Part shown: positions 1 to 8,332 of the stretch, in pieces
Layout of the letters: each line of letters starts with the position of its first letter
How positions within the stretch are numbered: position 1 is the stretch's first letter
Assembly (NCBI RefSeq): GCF_025808395.1
Contig: NZ_CP075524.1
Location: forward strand, 2,294,001 to 2,358,000
Source: Microcella sp.
GTDB lineage: Bacteria > Actinomycetota > Actinomycetes > Actinomycetales > Microbacteriaceae
DNA length: 64,000 nt
Reading direction: 5' to 3'
Position numbers and translations under genes: made by a program
The notes under the pieces: model-generated
The model's input: only the letters and a program-made list of their open reading frames with translations
Database searches by the model: none
What the model was told of the DNA's origin: nothing

Positions 1-366
1 GCCTCGGGCAAGCCCGTGAAGACCCCGCACTACATCACCGATCCCGAAGCGGGCGAGCTCGCCTTCGCGGGTCTCTACTCGTGGTGGCGGGCACCGGTGG
101 CTGACGGTGCCGTGCCGGGGCCGTGGGTGCTGACTGCCACCATGCTGACTCGGGCTGCGCACGGGCCTGCGGCGAGCATCCACGATCGGTCACCCGTCAT
201 GCTGCCTCGTGAGGTGTGGGACGAATGGCTCGACCCCACCGTCGAGGGCGACCAGTCGCTCGTCGACATGATCGTTGCCGAGAGCGATTCGGTGCTCGAG
301 CGCCTGCAGTTTCACGCGGTCGCGCCCCTGCGGGGCGATGGCCCAGAGCTGGTGGAACCCGTCTAG
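1..366 (+). CDS. SOS response-associated peptidase (SRAP/YedK-HMCES family), C-terminal part
   Basis: This gene runs in from the left edge, so its N-terminus, including the Cys2 that links to abasic DNA, is missing. The visible 121 residues match the C-terminal half of SRAP proteins: a LAFAGLYSWW segment, an LTATMLTRAA strand, and the IHDRSPVML motif carrying the conserved His, followed by W-x2-WLDP. Family members form a covalent thiazolidine link with abasic sites in single-stranded DNA and shield them during replication. An ATG/GTG inside the fragment is not taken as the start because the conserved domain continues upstream of it. The stop overlaps the convergent thermonuclease gene by 4 bp. 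Confidence 0.85.
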   Translation, partial: ASGKPVKTPHYITDPEAGELAFAGLYSWWRAPVADGAVPGPWVLTATMLTRAAHGPAASIHDRSPVMLPREVWDEWLDPTVEGDQSLVDMIVAESDSVLERLQFHAVAPLRGDGPELVEPV

Positions 367-875
367 CAGGCGCTCCACAGCCCGAGGCCGGCATCGCGCG
401 CCTGCCGCTCCAGTGCCCGCAGCTCGTTCCAGTGCCGGTCGTTCGGCTCGAACAGCACCGCCGTAGCGAATCCCTGTTCGACGAGCGCGGCGTTGATGAA
501 CACTCCATCGAGGGTGAACAGGTACATCAGTTCACGATCAAAACGGTCGCGACGGTCGACATCGTAGGTGAACGTCAGTTGAGAACCCTCCGGCGCGAGC
601 TCGGCGATGGCCGCGCTGGCTTCGGGGCCGAAGCACTCGATGTCGGGATACACCTCGGGGGTGTCGATGCCGATGAGTCGCACGCGCACATCGTCGCCGT
701 CGACCTCGAGCCGCAGCGTATCGCCATCGATGATCGAGGTGACGGTGCCGACTCCGTCGTGCTCCGAGGCCGTCGGAGAGGGCCCGAACGTGCTGCCCTG
801 CTGGCACCCGCCGACCCCCGCAGTCAGGCCGATGATGAGGGCCGCTGAGCTGAGGCGGCGAGCGATCGGGGGCAT
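363..875 (-). CDS. Secreted thermonuclease-like lipoprotein (SNase domain)
   Basis: A 170-residue protein with a type II signal peptide: basic MPPIARR, a hydrophobic stretch, and lipobox GVGGC placing the lipidated Cys near residue 24. The rest is a staphylococcal-nuclease fold. VRLIGIDTPEV supplies the first catalytic Arg and the Glu, and DRFDRELMYLF supplies the second Arg. The start of the domain reads GTVTSIIDGDTLRL. A Ca2+-dependent extracellular nuclease anchored to the membrane surface is the natural reading. The gene converges on the SRAP gene. Confidence 0.85.
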   Translation of the reverse strand: MPPIARRLSSAALIIGLTAGVGGCQQGSTFGPSPTASEHDGVGTVTSIIDGDTLRLEVDGDDVRVRLIGIDTPEVYPDIECFGPEASAAIAELAPEGSQLTFTYDVDRRDRFDRELMYLFTLDGVFINAALVEQGFATAVLFEPNDRHWNELRALERQARDAGLGLWSAC

Positions 876-950
876 GCTGTGAGGCTACCGGGCGACCGGC
901 GATCGGGCGGGTGGCCGGCGTTAGGCTATGCCCGCGATGAAGGAGCGCTG

Positions 951-1463
951 ATGGTCACGAAGAAGTCGAGCGACGTCGACCCGCGGTTTCCGCCCGTCTA
1001 CCAGCGTGGTGGAGAGTCAGCGTTGCCGCCGGTCAATTCCGCTCCGCTCAGCACCCCTGAGCTCGACGACGCGCCGCTCGCTACCGGTGCCGCGGCCCGA
1101 TTTGTCTCGAGAGATCGTGAACGGATGCCCTTCGCCACAGTCGCCGCGTCGGCAGTCGACCCGCAGGGCGACGGCCGGCACTTCGAGCTCGTCGTGGCCG
1201 GAAACCCGTGGTTGCGCGCACTGTGGGTCGTGGGTTCGGCGGCCACTGCTGTGGGCTTCGCCCTCACGTTCTATGCGGAGTTCGCATTCAGCGCTCCGCC
1301 GCCGGGGGGCATCTACGACCCGAGCTTCTACGTGGTTCCGCGCCTGGCCGAGGCGGTCTCGCTGCCGCTCGTCATCGCTGGAGTGGTGGCGCTCGTCGCC
1401 GCGACGACGCTGCGTTTAGTGGCGTGGCGCCCCAGCGGCACGTCGGCGATCGAGCGAGAGTAG
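951..1463 (+). CDS. Hypothetical protein with two membrane segments
   Basis: A 170-residue protein that I do not recognise. I chose the ATG at 951 because AAGGAG lies about 8 bases upstream and a TAGGCT -10-like box lies further up; a longer in-frame reading from 879 has no such support. The first ~80 residues are polar and proline-rich. Two hydrophobic helices follow (around WLRALWVVGSAATAVGFALTF and LPLVIAGVVALVAATT), with a short basic tail. The topology suggests a small inner-membrane protein with a cytoplasmic N-domain. No catalytic motif is visible. Confidence 0.65.
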   Translation: MVTKKSSDVDPRFPPVYQRGGESALPPVNSAPLSTPELDDAPLATGAAARFVSRDRERMPFATVAASAVDPQGDGRHFELVVAGNPWLRALWVVGSAATAVGFALTFYAEFAFSAPPPGGIYDPSFYVVPRLAEAVSLPLVIAGVVALVAATTLRLVAWRPSGTSAIERE

Positions 1464-1469
1464 CTCGAC

Positions 1470-2261
1470 TCAGCGCTGACATTGGGGGCAGAACCAGGTG
1501 ATGCGCTCGGTGAGTGCATCGTCTCCGAGCAGTCCGCGACGAATCCGCGTGCCGCAGCGGCGGCAGGGCCGACCGTCGCGGTGCGCCACCCAGAGCCGCT
1601 CGCCCCGCCGGGTATTGCCGGTGGTCGTGCGCTCGTCGCGGTCTCGATTGGCGCGGATGAGCCGCACGCCCAGGTCGAGCGCAGCCTCGACGTCGATCGC
1701 GCCCACGGGCGTCTCGGGCAGCACGCCGCGCAAGAACAGCAGCTCGTTGCGGTAGTCGTTGCCGAAACCGGCGACGGCGCGCTGGTCGAGCAGCGCGAGG
1801 CCAATAGGCCTCGCGGGGTTTGCCGTGAGCCGCCGCACCGCCTCGTCGCGATCGAAGTCGGGCGAGAGTGGGTCGGGCCCCAGGTGGCCGATGACCTCGT
1901 GCTCGGCGTCGTGCGCGAGGAGGTCGAGCTCGCCAAGCGCGAAGCCGACGGCTTGCCAGGGCGCGCCCTCGGTCGCGGTGGTCTCGAGCACCATACGCGC
2001 CTCGAACACGGGGCGACGCCAGCGCTCGCCGAGCCGCATGAGGTGCCAGGCGCCTTCCATCTTGAGGTGCGAGTGCACGGTGATGGGGCCGATGCGCATG
2101 AGCAGGTGTTTGCCGCGGGCGACCACCTCGTCGACGGCGTGGCCGCCCAGATCGGCGGTGGCGAAGCGCGGCACGCGCACGTCGCTGCGCAGCACCGTCT
2201 GCCCCGCGAGCGCGGCGTGCAGTCGCGCCGCTGCGCGGTGAACGGTGTCGCCTTCGGGCAT
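1470..2261 (-). CDS. nei: Endonuclease VIII-type DNA glycosylase (Nei/Fpg family)
   Basis: A 263-residue base-excision repair glycosylase/AP lyase. It begins MPEGDTVHRAAARL, where Pro2 is the Schiff-base nucleophile and Glu3 the general acid. The C-terminus has a zinc finger, CRRC followed by CPQC. These features place it with Nei-type rather than Fpg-type enzymes (MPELPE), and closest to actinobacterial Nei2. The start is fixed by the catalytic N-terminus; upstream in-frame codons would bury Pro2. It lies 10 bp downstream of lhr on the same strand and is surely co-transcribed, an arrangement also known in mycobacteria. Confidence 0.92.
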   Translation of the reverse strand: MPEGDTVHRAAARLHAALAGQTVLRSDVRVPRFATADLGGHAVDEVVARGKHLLMRIGPITVHSHLKMEGAWHLMRLGERWRRPVFEARMVLETTATEGAPWQAVGFALGELDLLAHDAEHEVIGHLGPDPLSPDFDRDEAVRRLTANPARPIGLALLDQRAVAGFGNDYRNELLFLRGVLPETPVGAIDVEAALDLGVRLIRANRDRDERTTTGNTRRGERLWVAHRDGRPCRRCGTRIRRGLLGDDALTERITWFCPQCQR

Positions 2262-2271
2262 CTCGTCCCCC

Positions 2272-5200
2272 TCAGATCCTGATGCGCATGCCTTGAGGCG
2301 TGGCGACGAAGCCTGCGGCCTGCAGGGCGTCGGCGAGGGGGGTGCCGAAGGCGCTCGCACCGTTCACCCGTTCGACCCGCAACGACCGCAGGCGAGCGCG
2401 CACGACACCCGCCAACTCGTGCGAGGCGGCGGCGAGCACCGCCGGTTCATCGGTGAAGGTCAGCACGCTCTTGCCGCCGCGCTCGAGATAGATCGCCAGG
2501 TGTCCGTCGACGAGCACCACGAGGGCTCCGGCTTTGCGCCCGGGTCGGTGCGCTGTCGCCCCAGCGGCCGCGTCGGGCAGGGTCGCGGGCCACGGAAGCG
2601 CCGCGCCGTAGGGGTTGGCAGGGTCGGTCGCGGCGAGCACGAGGGGCGACAGTGCTGGAGCCGCATCCGCGTCCCGTGAGAACGTGCGCACCCGGTCGAC
2701 GGTCGCGGGCGTCGCGAACTGCGCCGCCCCGAGCCCTTCAACGACATAGCCGCGGCGCACTGAACCAGCCTCTTCCATGCGCGCGAGCACCGAGTAGGCC
2801 AGCGCGAAGCCGCCGCGCAAACCCTCTGCCTGCACGGCTCCGCGGGTCACGACGCCGTGCCGCTCGATCAATCGATCGACTGCCGCGGTCGTGCGGCGGG
2901 TCGCGTCGCTCTCGCGGTCGGGCAGCAGCGACCAACGGCCGGCGACGGTGGGCGGCCCCGATGCGGCGACGGATGCTGGGCGCGCGTACCCCCGGTAGGC
3001 ACGCGAGCGGGGCGCAGGGCGGCGGGTGCTCGAGCCACCGCCCAGCGTTGCTCGCAGCGGCGCAAACGTGTCATTCGTAAGGTGCCCGGCCCAGACGAGT
3101 TGCCACAGTTCGTCGACGAGGCCTGCGTCGTCGGAGGCACCCTCGTCGGCGACCGCGCTCGCAAGCTGCCGAAAGAAGAAGCCGCCCCCGCCCGCGAGCG
3201 CGTCGAGAATGCGCTGCTGCCGAGCCGTGAGGTCGATGTCGTCGGGGTCGGTGAGGCTCAGGGGCGCGGTGCCTGCAAGGTGCAGGCTCACCCAGCCGTC
3301 GTTACCGGGCAGGCTGCCCGCCCCCGCCCAGATGACGTCGCCGCTCGCACACAGCTCGTCGAGCCACGCGGGGGAGTACTCGCGCACACGGCTCGGCAGC
3401 ACGAGCGTCTCCCACGCGCTCGCTGCCAGCGCAGCCCCCTGCAACTGCTCGATGGCCTGCAGCACACCGTCGATGCCCTGCAGGCCGGGTCGGGGAGCCG
3501 ACGAACTCGCCCCGGAACTCGCAGAACCAACGTTCTGCCACGACGGCAAGAATCTTCCCAGCGTGCCAGCGCTGACCGGCTCGATTTCGCGACGCAGGGC
3601 CGCGAGGCTGCGCGATCGCAAGCGGCGCAGCACCTCGGCATCGACCCATTCGGTGCCCGAGGCGCCCGGGCGAAACTCGCCCTCGATGATGCGCCGGTCG
3701 GCAGCGAGCCGGCGCAGGGCATCCGTCGCGACGGCGACACCAACCCCGTAGCGGCTCGCCGCATCGCTCGCGGCGAAGGGCGTGTGGGTGCGGGCATAGC
3801 GCGCCATGAGGTCGCCGATGGGGTCGGGCACGGGGTCGAGGAAGGCGCTCGGCACACCGTGCGGGATCGGAGTGCCGAGCGCATCGCGTAGCCGCGCGGC
3901 ATCTTCGACCACGGCCCACCGGGCGTCGCCCGCGATCGTGGCCGCGAAGACCCGGTTGGTGCGGGCGAGTTGCTCGAGCGCCGCCGTCACGTCGACCTCG
4001 TCGAGAGTGCGGTCGTCGATCTCCGCGATGGTCAACGGCCCCAGGATGCGCAGCAGGTCGACGACCCCTTCGGCGTCACGCGCGCGGCGGTCGGGCGCGA
4101 GCCGCTGCAGCTCGGCCTCGGTCTGCTCGATGACGGCCGGGTCGAGCACTTCGCGCAGCTCGGCCCGGCCGAGCAGCTCGGCGAGCAGAGCCGGGTCGAT
4201 GCTGAGGGCTGCTGCCCGACGCTCGGCGAGCGGGCTGTCCCCTTCGTAGAGAAACGCGGCGACGTAGCCGAACAGAAGGCTGCGCGCGAAGGGCGACGGC
4301 AGTTCGGTCTCGACCTCGATGATGCGGATGCTGCGCTGGGCGATGCTCGCGGCCACCTCGATGAGCGACGGCAGGTCGTAGACGTCGCTCAGCACCTCGC
4401 GCACGGTTTCGAGAATGATCGGAAAGTCAGGAAACTCCCGCGCAACTTCGAGCAGCTGGCTCGCCCGCTGGCGCTGCTGCCAGAGCGGACTGCGTCGACC
4501 GGGGTCGCGGCGCGGCAGCAGCAGGGCGCGCGCGGCACACTCCCTGAAGCGGGCCGCGAACACCGCAGAGCCCCCGACCTCGGCCGTCACGAGATCGTGT
4601 AGCTCGTCGGCCTCGAAGAGAAACAGCTCGGCACCCGGCGGCTGCGCATCAGTGTCGGGCAGCCGCACGACGATGCCGTCATCGGCCGCGACTGCGGCGC
4701 CGTCGTAGCCATAACGCTCACGGATGCGCGCCGTGATCGCGAGCGCCCACGGTGCGTACACGGCGAGGCCGTATGGCGAGTGCAGCACGACGCGCCAGTC
4801 TCCGAGCTCGTCGCGGAACCGCTCGATGATGAGCGTCTGCTCGCTCGGCACCTGCCCGGTGGCAGCTGCCTGCTCGGTCAGAAGCGCCTCGAGGTTGGCG
4901 ATCGCGCGGTCGTCGAGGCCCGCGGCGGCGAGGCGCTCGCGGCGGGCATCCGTCGACGCGGTAGCGAGCTCACGAGTCGTGCGCCCGACCGCGCGGCCCA
5001 GCTCAGCGGGGCGGCCGAGGCCGTCGCCCTTCCAGAACGGCACCTTGCCGGGCTGGCCGTACGCGGGGGTCACGATGACCTGATCGTGCGTGATCTCCTG
5101 AATGCGCCAACTCGTCGTACCGAGCGCGAAGACGTCGCCGACGCGAGACTCGTAGACCATCTCTTCATCAAGCTCACCCACCCGCCGACCCGCGCCCTCG

Positions 5201-6855
5201 CCCGCGATGAAGACGCCGAACAGGCCGCGGTCAGGAATCGTGCCGCCGCTCGTCACCGCGAGCCGTTGCGCACCGGGTCGACCGGTGAGGGTGCCTGAGA
5301 CGCGATCCCACTCGATGCGTGGGCGCAGTTCGCTGAACCGGTCGCTCGGGTAACGGCCGCTCAGCAGGTCGAGCACGGCGTCGAAGGCGCTGCGGGGCAG
5401 GGCTGCAAACGGTGCCGCTCGACGAACCAGGTCGAACCACTGCTCGACGTCGCACGGTTCGAGCGCCACGTGGGCGACCGTCTGCTGCGCGAGAATATCG
5501 AGCGGGTTTGCGAGCACGCGCAGCTCTTCGATCAGCCCGGCGGTCATCCGCTCGCTCGTCACCGTGGCGTGCAGCACGTCGAGCCGGTGCTTCGGCACGA
5601 GCACACCGCAGCTGATCTCGCCGACCTGGTGCCCGGCGCGCCCGACGCGCTGCAGGCCGCTCGCCACGCTCGGCGGCGCTTCGACCTGAATGACGAGGTC
5701 GACCGCCCCCATGTCGATGCCGAGTTCGAGGCTGCTCGTCGCGACGACGCAGCGCAGCCGCCCGGTCTTGAGAGCCTCTTCGATCTCACCGCGCTGCTCT
5801 TTGCTCACCGAGCCGTGGTGGGCGCGGGCAAGCAAGGGCTCGGCGCCGCCGGTGGAACCAGCTTGGGCCATCATCGCCGCCGGGATGCTCGCCTCGGGCA
5901 GCTCGCCGCCCATGCGCAGGGTGTAGATCTCGTTGAGCCGCGCGGTCAAACGCTCAGCAAGCCGACGCGAGTTCGCGAACACGATCGTCGAGCGGTGCTG
6001 CAGCACGCGGTCGACAATGCTCTCTTCGACGTGCGGCCAGATGGAGGGGGTCGGTGGGGCGCCCGACGTCTCGAACGCATCGTCGCCGCCGATCACGGGT
6101 GGTTGCGTCATGTCGTCGACCGGCACGACGACGCTGAGGTCGAACGTCTTGGCGGCGGGCGGCTGCACGATCGCGACGGGCCGCCCGCCGCCGAGAAAGC
6201 GAGCGACCTCGTCGGGTGGGCGCACGGTCGCCGAGAGCCCGATGCGCTGGGCAGGGTGGGGCAGTCGAGCGTCGAGCCGCTCGAGCGTGAGCGCCAGGTG
6301 CGCACCGCGCTTCGTGCCGGCGACGGCGTGCACCTCGTCGACGATGACGGTCGTCACGCCGTCGAGCGTCTCGCGCGCGCTCGCCGTGAGCATGAGATAC
6401 AGGCTTTCGGGAGTCGTGATCAAGATGTCGGGGGGCGTCTTCTGCAGGGCTCGGCGCTCGGCGCTCGGGGTGTCGCCGCTGCGCACGCCCACAGTGATCG
6501 TCGGAGCGGTGCCGCCGAGCCGCAGCGCCGTCTGCGTGATGCCGATGAGCGGCGAGCGCAGGTTGCGCTCGACGTCGACGCCGAGCGCCTTGAGTGGGCT
6601 GATGTAGAGCACGCGCGTGCGGTGGCGCGGGTCGTCTGGCGGCGGCTCGGTCGCGAGCCGATCGATCGACCATAGGAAGGCCGCGAGTGTCTTGCCCGAG
6701 CCGGTCGGGGCGATCACCAGTGCGTTGCCGCCCGTTGAGATCGACTGCCATGCGCCAAGCTGCGCGGGCGTCGGGGCCGCGAAGGCCCCGCCGAACCACT
6801 CACGAGTGGCGGGCGCGAAGCGACCCAGCACGTCGTCGGGGGCTGGCGAGGTCAT
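2272..6855 (-). CDS. lhr: Lhr-type ATP-dependent DNA helicase
   Basis: A 1527-residue superfamily 2 helicase, the usual length for full Lhr. The Walker A motif APTGSGKT is at residues 49-56 and the DEVH box at 173-176. RecA domain 2 carries the VGRAGHQVG motif. The large C-terminal half contains the winged-helix and Lhr-specific region. Lhr is a 3'-5' single-strand translocase that unwinds RNA:DNA hybrids and is implicated in DNA repair. Coupling to nei fits a repair operon. The start MTSPAPDDVLGRF is consistent with the family. Confidence 0.93.
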   Translation of the reverse strand: MTSPAPDDVLGRFAPATREWFGGAFAAPTPAQLGAWQSISTGGNALVIAPTGSGKTLAAFLWSIDRLATEPPPDDPRHRTRVLYISPLKALGVDVERNLRSPLIGITQTALRLGGTAPTITVGVRSGDTPSAERRALQKTPPDILITTPESLYLMLTASARETLDGVTTVIVDEVHAVAGTKRGAHLALTLERLDARLPHPAQRIGLSATVRPPDEVARFLGGGRPVAIVQPPAAKTFDLSVVVPVDDMTQPPVIGGDDAFETSGAPPTPSIWPHVEESIVDRVLQHRSTIVFANSRRLAERLTARLNEIYTLRMGGELPEASIPAAMMAQAGSTGGAEPLLARAHHGSVSKEQRGEIEEALKTGRLRCVVATSSLELGIDMGAVDLVIQVEAPPSVASGLQRVGRAGHQVGEISCGVLVPKHRLDVLHATVTSERMTAGLIEELRVLANPLDILAQQTVAHVALEPCDVEQWFDLVRRAAPFAALPRSAFDAVLDLLSGRYPSDRFSELRPRIEWDRVSGTLTGRPGAQRLAVTSGGTIPDRGLFGVFIAGEGAGRRVGELDEEMVYESRVGDVFALGTTSWRIQEITHDQVIVTPAYGQPGKVPFWKGDGLGRPAELGRAVGRTTRELATASTDARRERLAAAGLDDRAIANLEALLTEQAAATGQVPSEQTLIIERFRDELGDWRVVLHSPYGLAVYAPWALAITARIRERYGYDGAAVAADDGIVVRLPDTDAQPPGAELFLFEADELHDLVTAEVGGSAVFAARFRECAARALLLPRRDPGRRSPLWQQRQRASQLLEVAREFPDFPIILETVREVLSDVYDLPSLIEVAASIAQRSIRIIEVETELPSPFARSLLFGYVAAFLYEGDSPLAERRAAALSIDPALLAELLGRAELREVLDPAVIEQTEAELQRLAPDRRARDAEGVVDLLRILGPLTIAEIDDRTLDEVDVTAALEQLARTNRVFAATIAGDARWAVVEDAARLRDALGTPIPHGVPSAFLDPVPDPIGDLMARYARTHTPFAASDAASRYGVGVAVATDALRRLAADRRIIEGEFRPGASGTEWVDAEVLRRLRSRSLAALRREIEPVSAGTLGRFLPSWQNVGSASSGASSSAPRPGLQGIDGVLQAIEQLQGAALAASAWETLVLPSRVREYSPAWLDELCASGDVIWAGAGSLPGNDGWVSLHLAGTAPLSLTDPDDIDLTARQQRILDALAGGGGFFFRQLASAVADEGASDDAGLVDELWQLVWAGHLTNDTFAPLRATLGGGSSTRRPAPRSRAYRGYARPASVAASGPPTVAGRWSLLPDRESDATRRTTAAVDRLIERHGVVTRGAVQAEGLRGGFALAYSVLARMEEAGSVRRGYVVEGLGAAQFATPATVDRVRTFSRDADAAPALSPLVLAATDPANPYGAALPWPATLPDAAAGATAHRPGRKAGALVVLVDGHLAIYLERGGKSVLTFTDEPAVLAAASHELAGVVRARLRSLRVERVNGASAFGTPLADALQAAGFVATPQGMRIRI

Positions 6856-6890
6856 CCCCTCATTCTCGTCCCGCTCACTGACAGCCCGCC

Positions 6891-7517
6891 TCAGGGGTAC
6901 TGCTCGCGCATGAAGGTGAGCACGTCGGCGAGCTCAGCCTCGCTGACCGCGTGCTCGAGCCCTTCGTAGATGCGTTCAGTGAGAGTCGCGTGGTGTGGCA
7001 GCCAACGTTGCGTGGCCGTCACGAATGAGTCGGGAATCACCGTGTCATGCGTGCCGCGCCCCCAAAACACCGGCGGAGCGAGTTCGCTCAGCCGGGCATC
7101 CGCCGGCGCTGGCCCTGGCACAACGAACCCCGCCAACGAGACGGCGAACGCGAATCGTTCGGGGGCGTGCCGCATGAGTTGGATGCTCATCGCACCGCCC
7201 TGCGAGAAACCCAGCAGCCCGACCGACGTCGCTTGCACGCTGTCAAGCCAGTGCAGCACTCCTCGCGCGGCAGCGTTGGCACCGTCGGATCTGCTCTCGT
7301 TGCTCGCGCCCTCAAGGTCGTACCAGGCGTAGCCGGGGCCCGCGCGCAGGGGAGCGCGCAGTGATGCGATGACGGGTTGCAGCGGCAGATGGGGTGCAAG
7401 CCCGAACAGGTCTCCTTCGTGCGAGCCATAACCGTGCAGCAGCACGAGCAAGGGTCGGTCGGCGCGCTCTGACTCTGGAGCCGACCACAGCACGGCGGTC
7501 TCGTCGATCAACTGCAT
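6891..7517 (-). CDS. Alpha/beta hydrolase, phospholipase/carboxylesterase family
   Basis: About 208 residues. LLVLLHGYGS forms the oxyanion loop, GFSQGG holds the nucleophile Ser, GTHDTVIP the Asp, and GLEHAVS the His, giving a complete catalytic triad. The family hydrolyses short carboxylic or phospholipid esters in the cytoplasm. Three Met codons lie close together (7535, 7526, 7517). The GGAGG at the first one is spaced about 11 bases from the ATG at 7517, which I prefer; the other two would sit on or beside the SD. Transcribed divergently from the Nudix-like gene. Confidence 0.85.
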   Translation of the reverse strand: MQLIDETAVLWSAPESERADRPLLVLLHGYGSHEGDLFGLAPHLPLQPVIASLRAPLRAGPGYAWYDLEGASNESRSDGANAAARGVLHWLDSVQATSVGLLGFSQGGAMSIQLMRHAPERFAFAVSLAGFVVPGPAPADARLSELAPPVFWGRGTHDTVIPDSFVTATQRWLPHHATLTERIYEGLEHAVSEAELADVLTFMREQYP

Positions 7518-7581
7518 TTCAGTCATGCCCTCCATCGTGTCAGGTGCCCCAGGTCACCGCCCGAACGGTGACAATGGAGCC

Positions 7582-8124
7582 ATGGCTTCTGTGCGCACTC
7601 CCGACCCGAACCCGGGCTGGCTCTCTGACGAAGAGCTCGAGCAGATCCGTCAGCGCTTGCCGCTGGTCTATGTGGAGGCCGTGCCCGTTCGCGTCGACGG
7701 CATGGGGTCGGTGACCGAGGTCGGAGTGCTGCTGCGGGTGAACCCGGCGGGCAGCATGACGCGCACGCTCGTGAGCGGTCGCGTCATGCACGGTGAGACG
7801 TTGCGCGACGCCCTGTTTCGGCACTTGGAGAAAGACTTGGGGCCGATGGCGTTTCCGCAGCTGCCGCCGTCGCCGACCCCCTTCTCGGTGGCCGAGTACT
7901 TTCCGTTTCCGAGCCCAACGCGCTTCAGCGACGATCGGCAGCACGCCGTGGCGCTCGCGTATGTGGTGCCGGTGACGGGCACGTGCGAACCGCGACAGGA
8001 TGCCCTCGAGCTCACTTGGATGACCCCCGACGAGGCAGCATCGCAGCGCGTCGCCGATGAGCTCGAGGGCGGTCGTGGAGCACTGCTGCGCGCTGGGCTC
8101 GCCTCGGTGGGCGTGCTGCCGTAG
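7582..8124 (+). CDS. Nudix-like family protein (DUF4916 type)
   Basis: A 180-residue protein with a degenerate Nudix helix around GETLRDALFRHLEKDLG. The consensus REUXEEXGU is incomplete, so hydrolase activity is uncertain. The surrounding sequence (GWLSDEELEQIRQRLPLVYVEAVPVR near the N-terminus, LTWMTPDEA near the end) resembles actinobacterial proteins labelled DUF4916/NUDIX family (recognition from memory). I chose the ATG at 7582, preceded by GGAG; the longer frame begins in the opposing gene. Confidence 0.75.
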   Translation: MASVRTPDPNPGWLSDEELEQIRQRLPLVYVEAVPVRVDGMGSVTEVGVLLRVNPAGSMTRTLVSGRVMHGETLRDALFRHLEKDLGPMAFPQLPPSPTPFSVAEYFPFPSPTRFSDDRQHAVALAYVVPVTGTCEPRQDALELTWMTPDEAASQRVADELEGGRGALLRAGLASVGVLP

Positions 8125-8168
8125 TCACGGGTCTCGACCTCGCCACGAGGCGAAAGTGAAACTCTTTG

Positions 8169-8183
8169 CCCCCCGAAGTGGGG
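8169..8183. promoter_or_regulatory. CCCC-N5-GGGG palindrome, copy 1 upstream of the giant surface gene
   Basis: The sequence reads CCCCCCGAAGTGGGG. It lies about 160 bp upstream of the surface-protein start and 9 bp from a second copy. Very similar elements precede pilB and pilA. It could be a transcription-factor site; a role in ending the Nudix-like gene is less likely because no T-run follows. Confidence 0.4.
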
Positions 8184-8192
8184 CGCAAATGA

Positions 8193-8205
8193 CCCCCTCG
8201 TGGGG
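8193..8205. promoter_or_regulatory. CCCC-N5-GGGG palindrome, copy 2 upstream of the giant surface gene
   Basis: The sequence is CCCCCTCGTGGGG, followed by TACGGTTCGCGG. The GTTCGCG string after the palindrome recurs after the pilA copy. It sits 25 bases before the TAGATT -10 candidate, which is about where an activator overlapping the -35 region would bind. Confidence 0.45.
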
Positions 8206-8230
8206 TACGGTTCGCGGCGCGCCTTCGCCC

Positions 8231-8268
8231 TAGATTGAAGAGTGTTCGCGGTAAGGCGAACAGTCTTC
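8231..8268 (+). promoter_or_regulatory. -10 box and 13-bp interrupted palindrome before the giant surface gene
   Basis: TAGATT (8231-8236) is a good -10 candidate. Directly after it lies an inverted repeat: arm 8237-8249, loop 8250-8255, arm 8256-8268, with 12 of 13 positions pairing. The predicted transcription start falls inside the first arm. The element could be an operator or a 5' hairpin that stabilises this ~10-kb transcript. Confidence 0.45.
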
Positions 8269-8332
8269 ACGTCGCTCGCACGGGGTGCTCCCACCATCCT
8301 GACGGGCCGACACCCGGGGGGAACACCGCATC

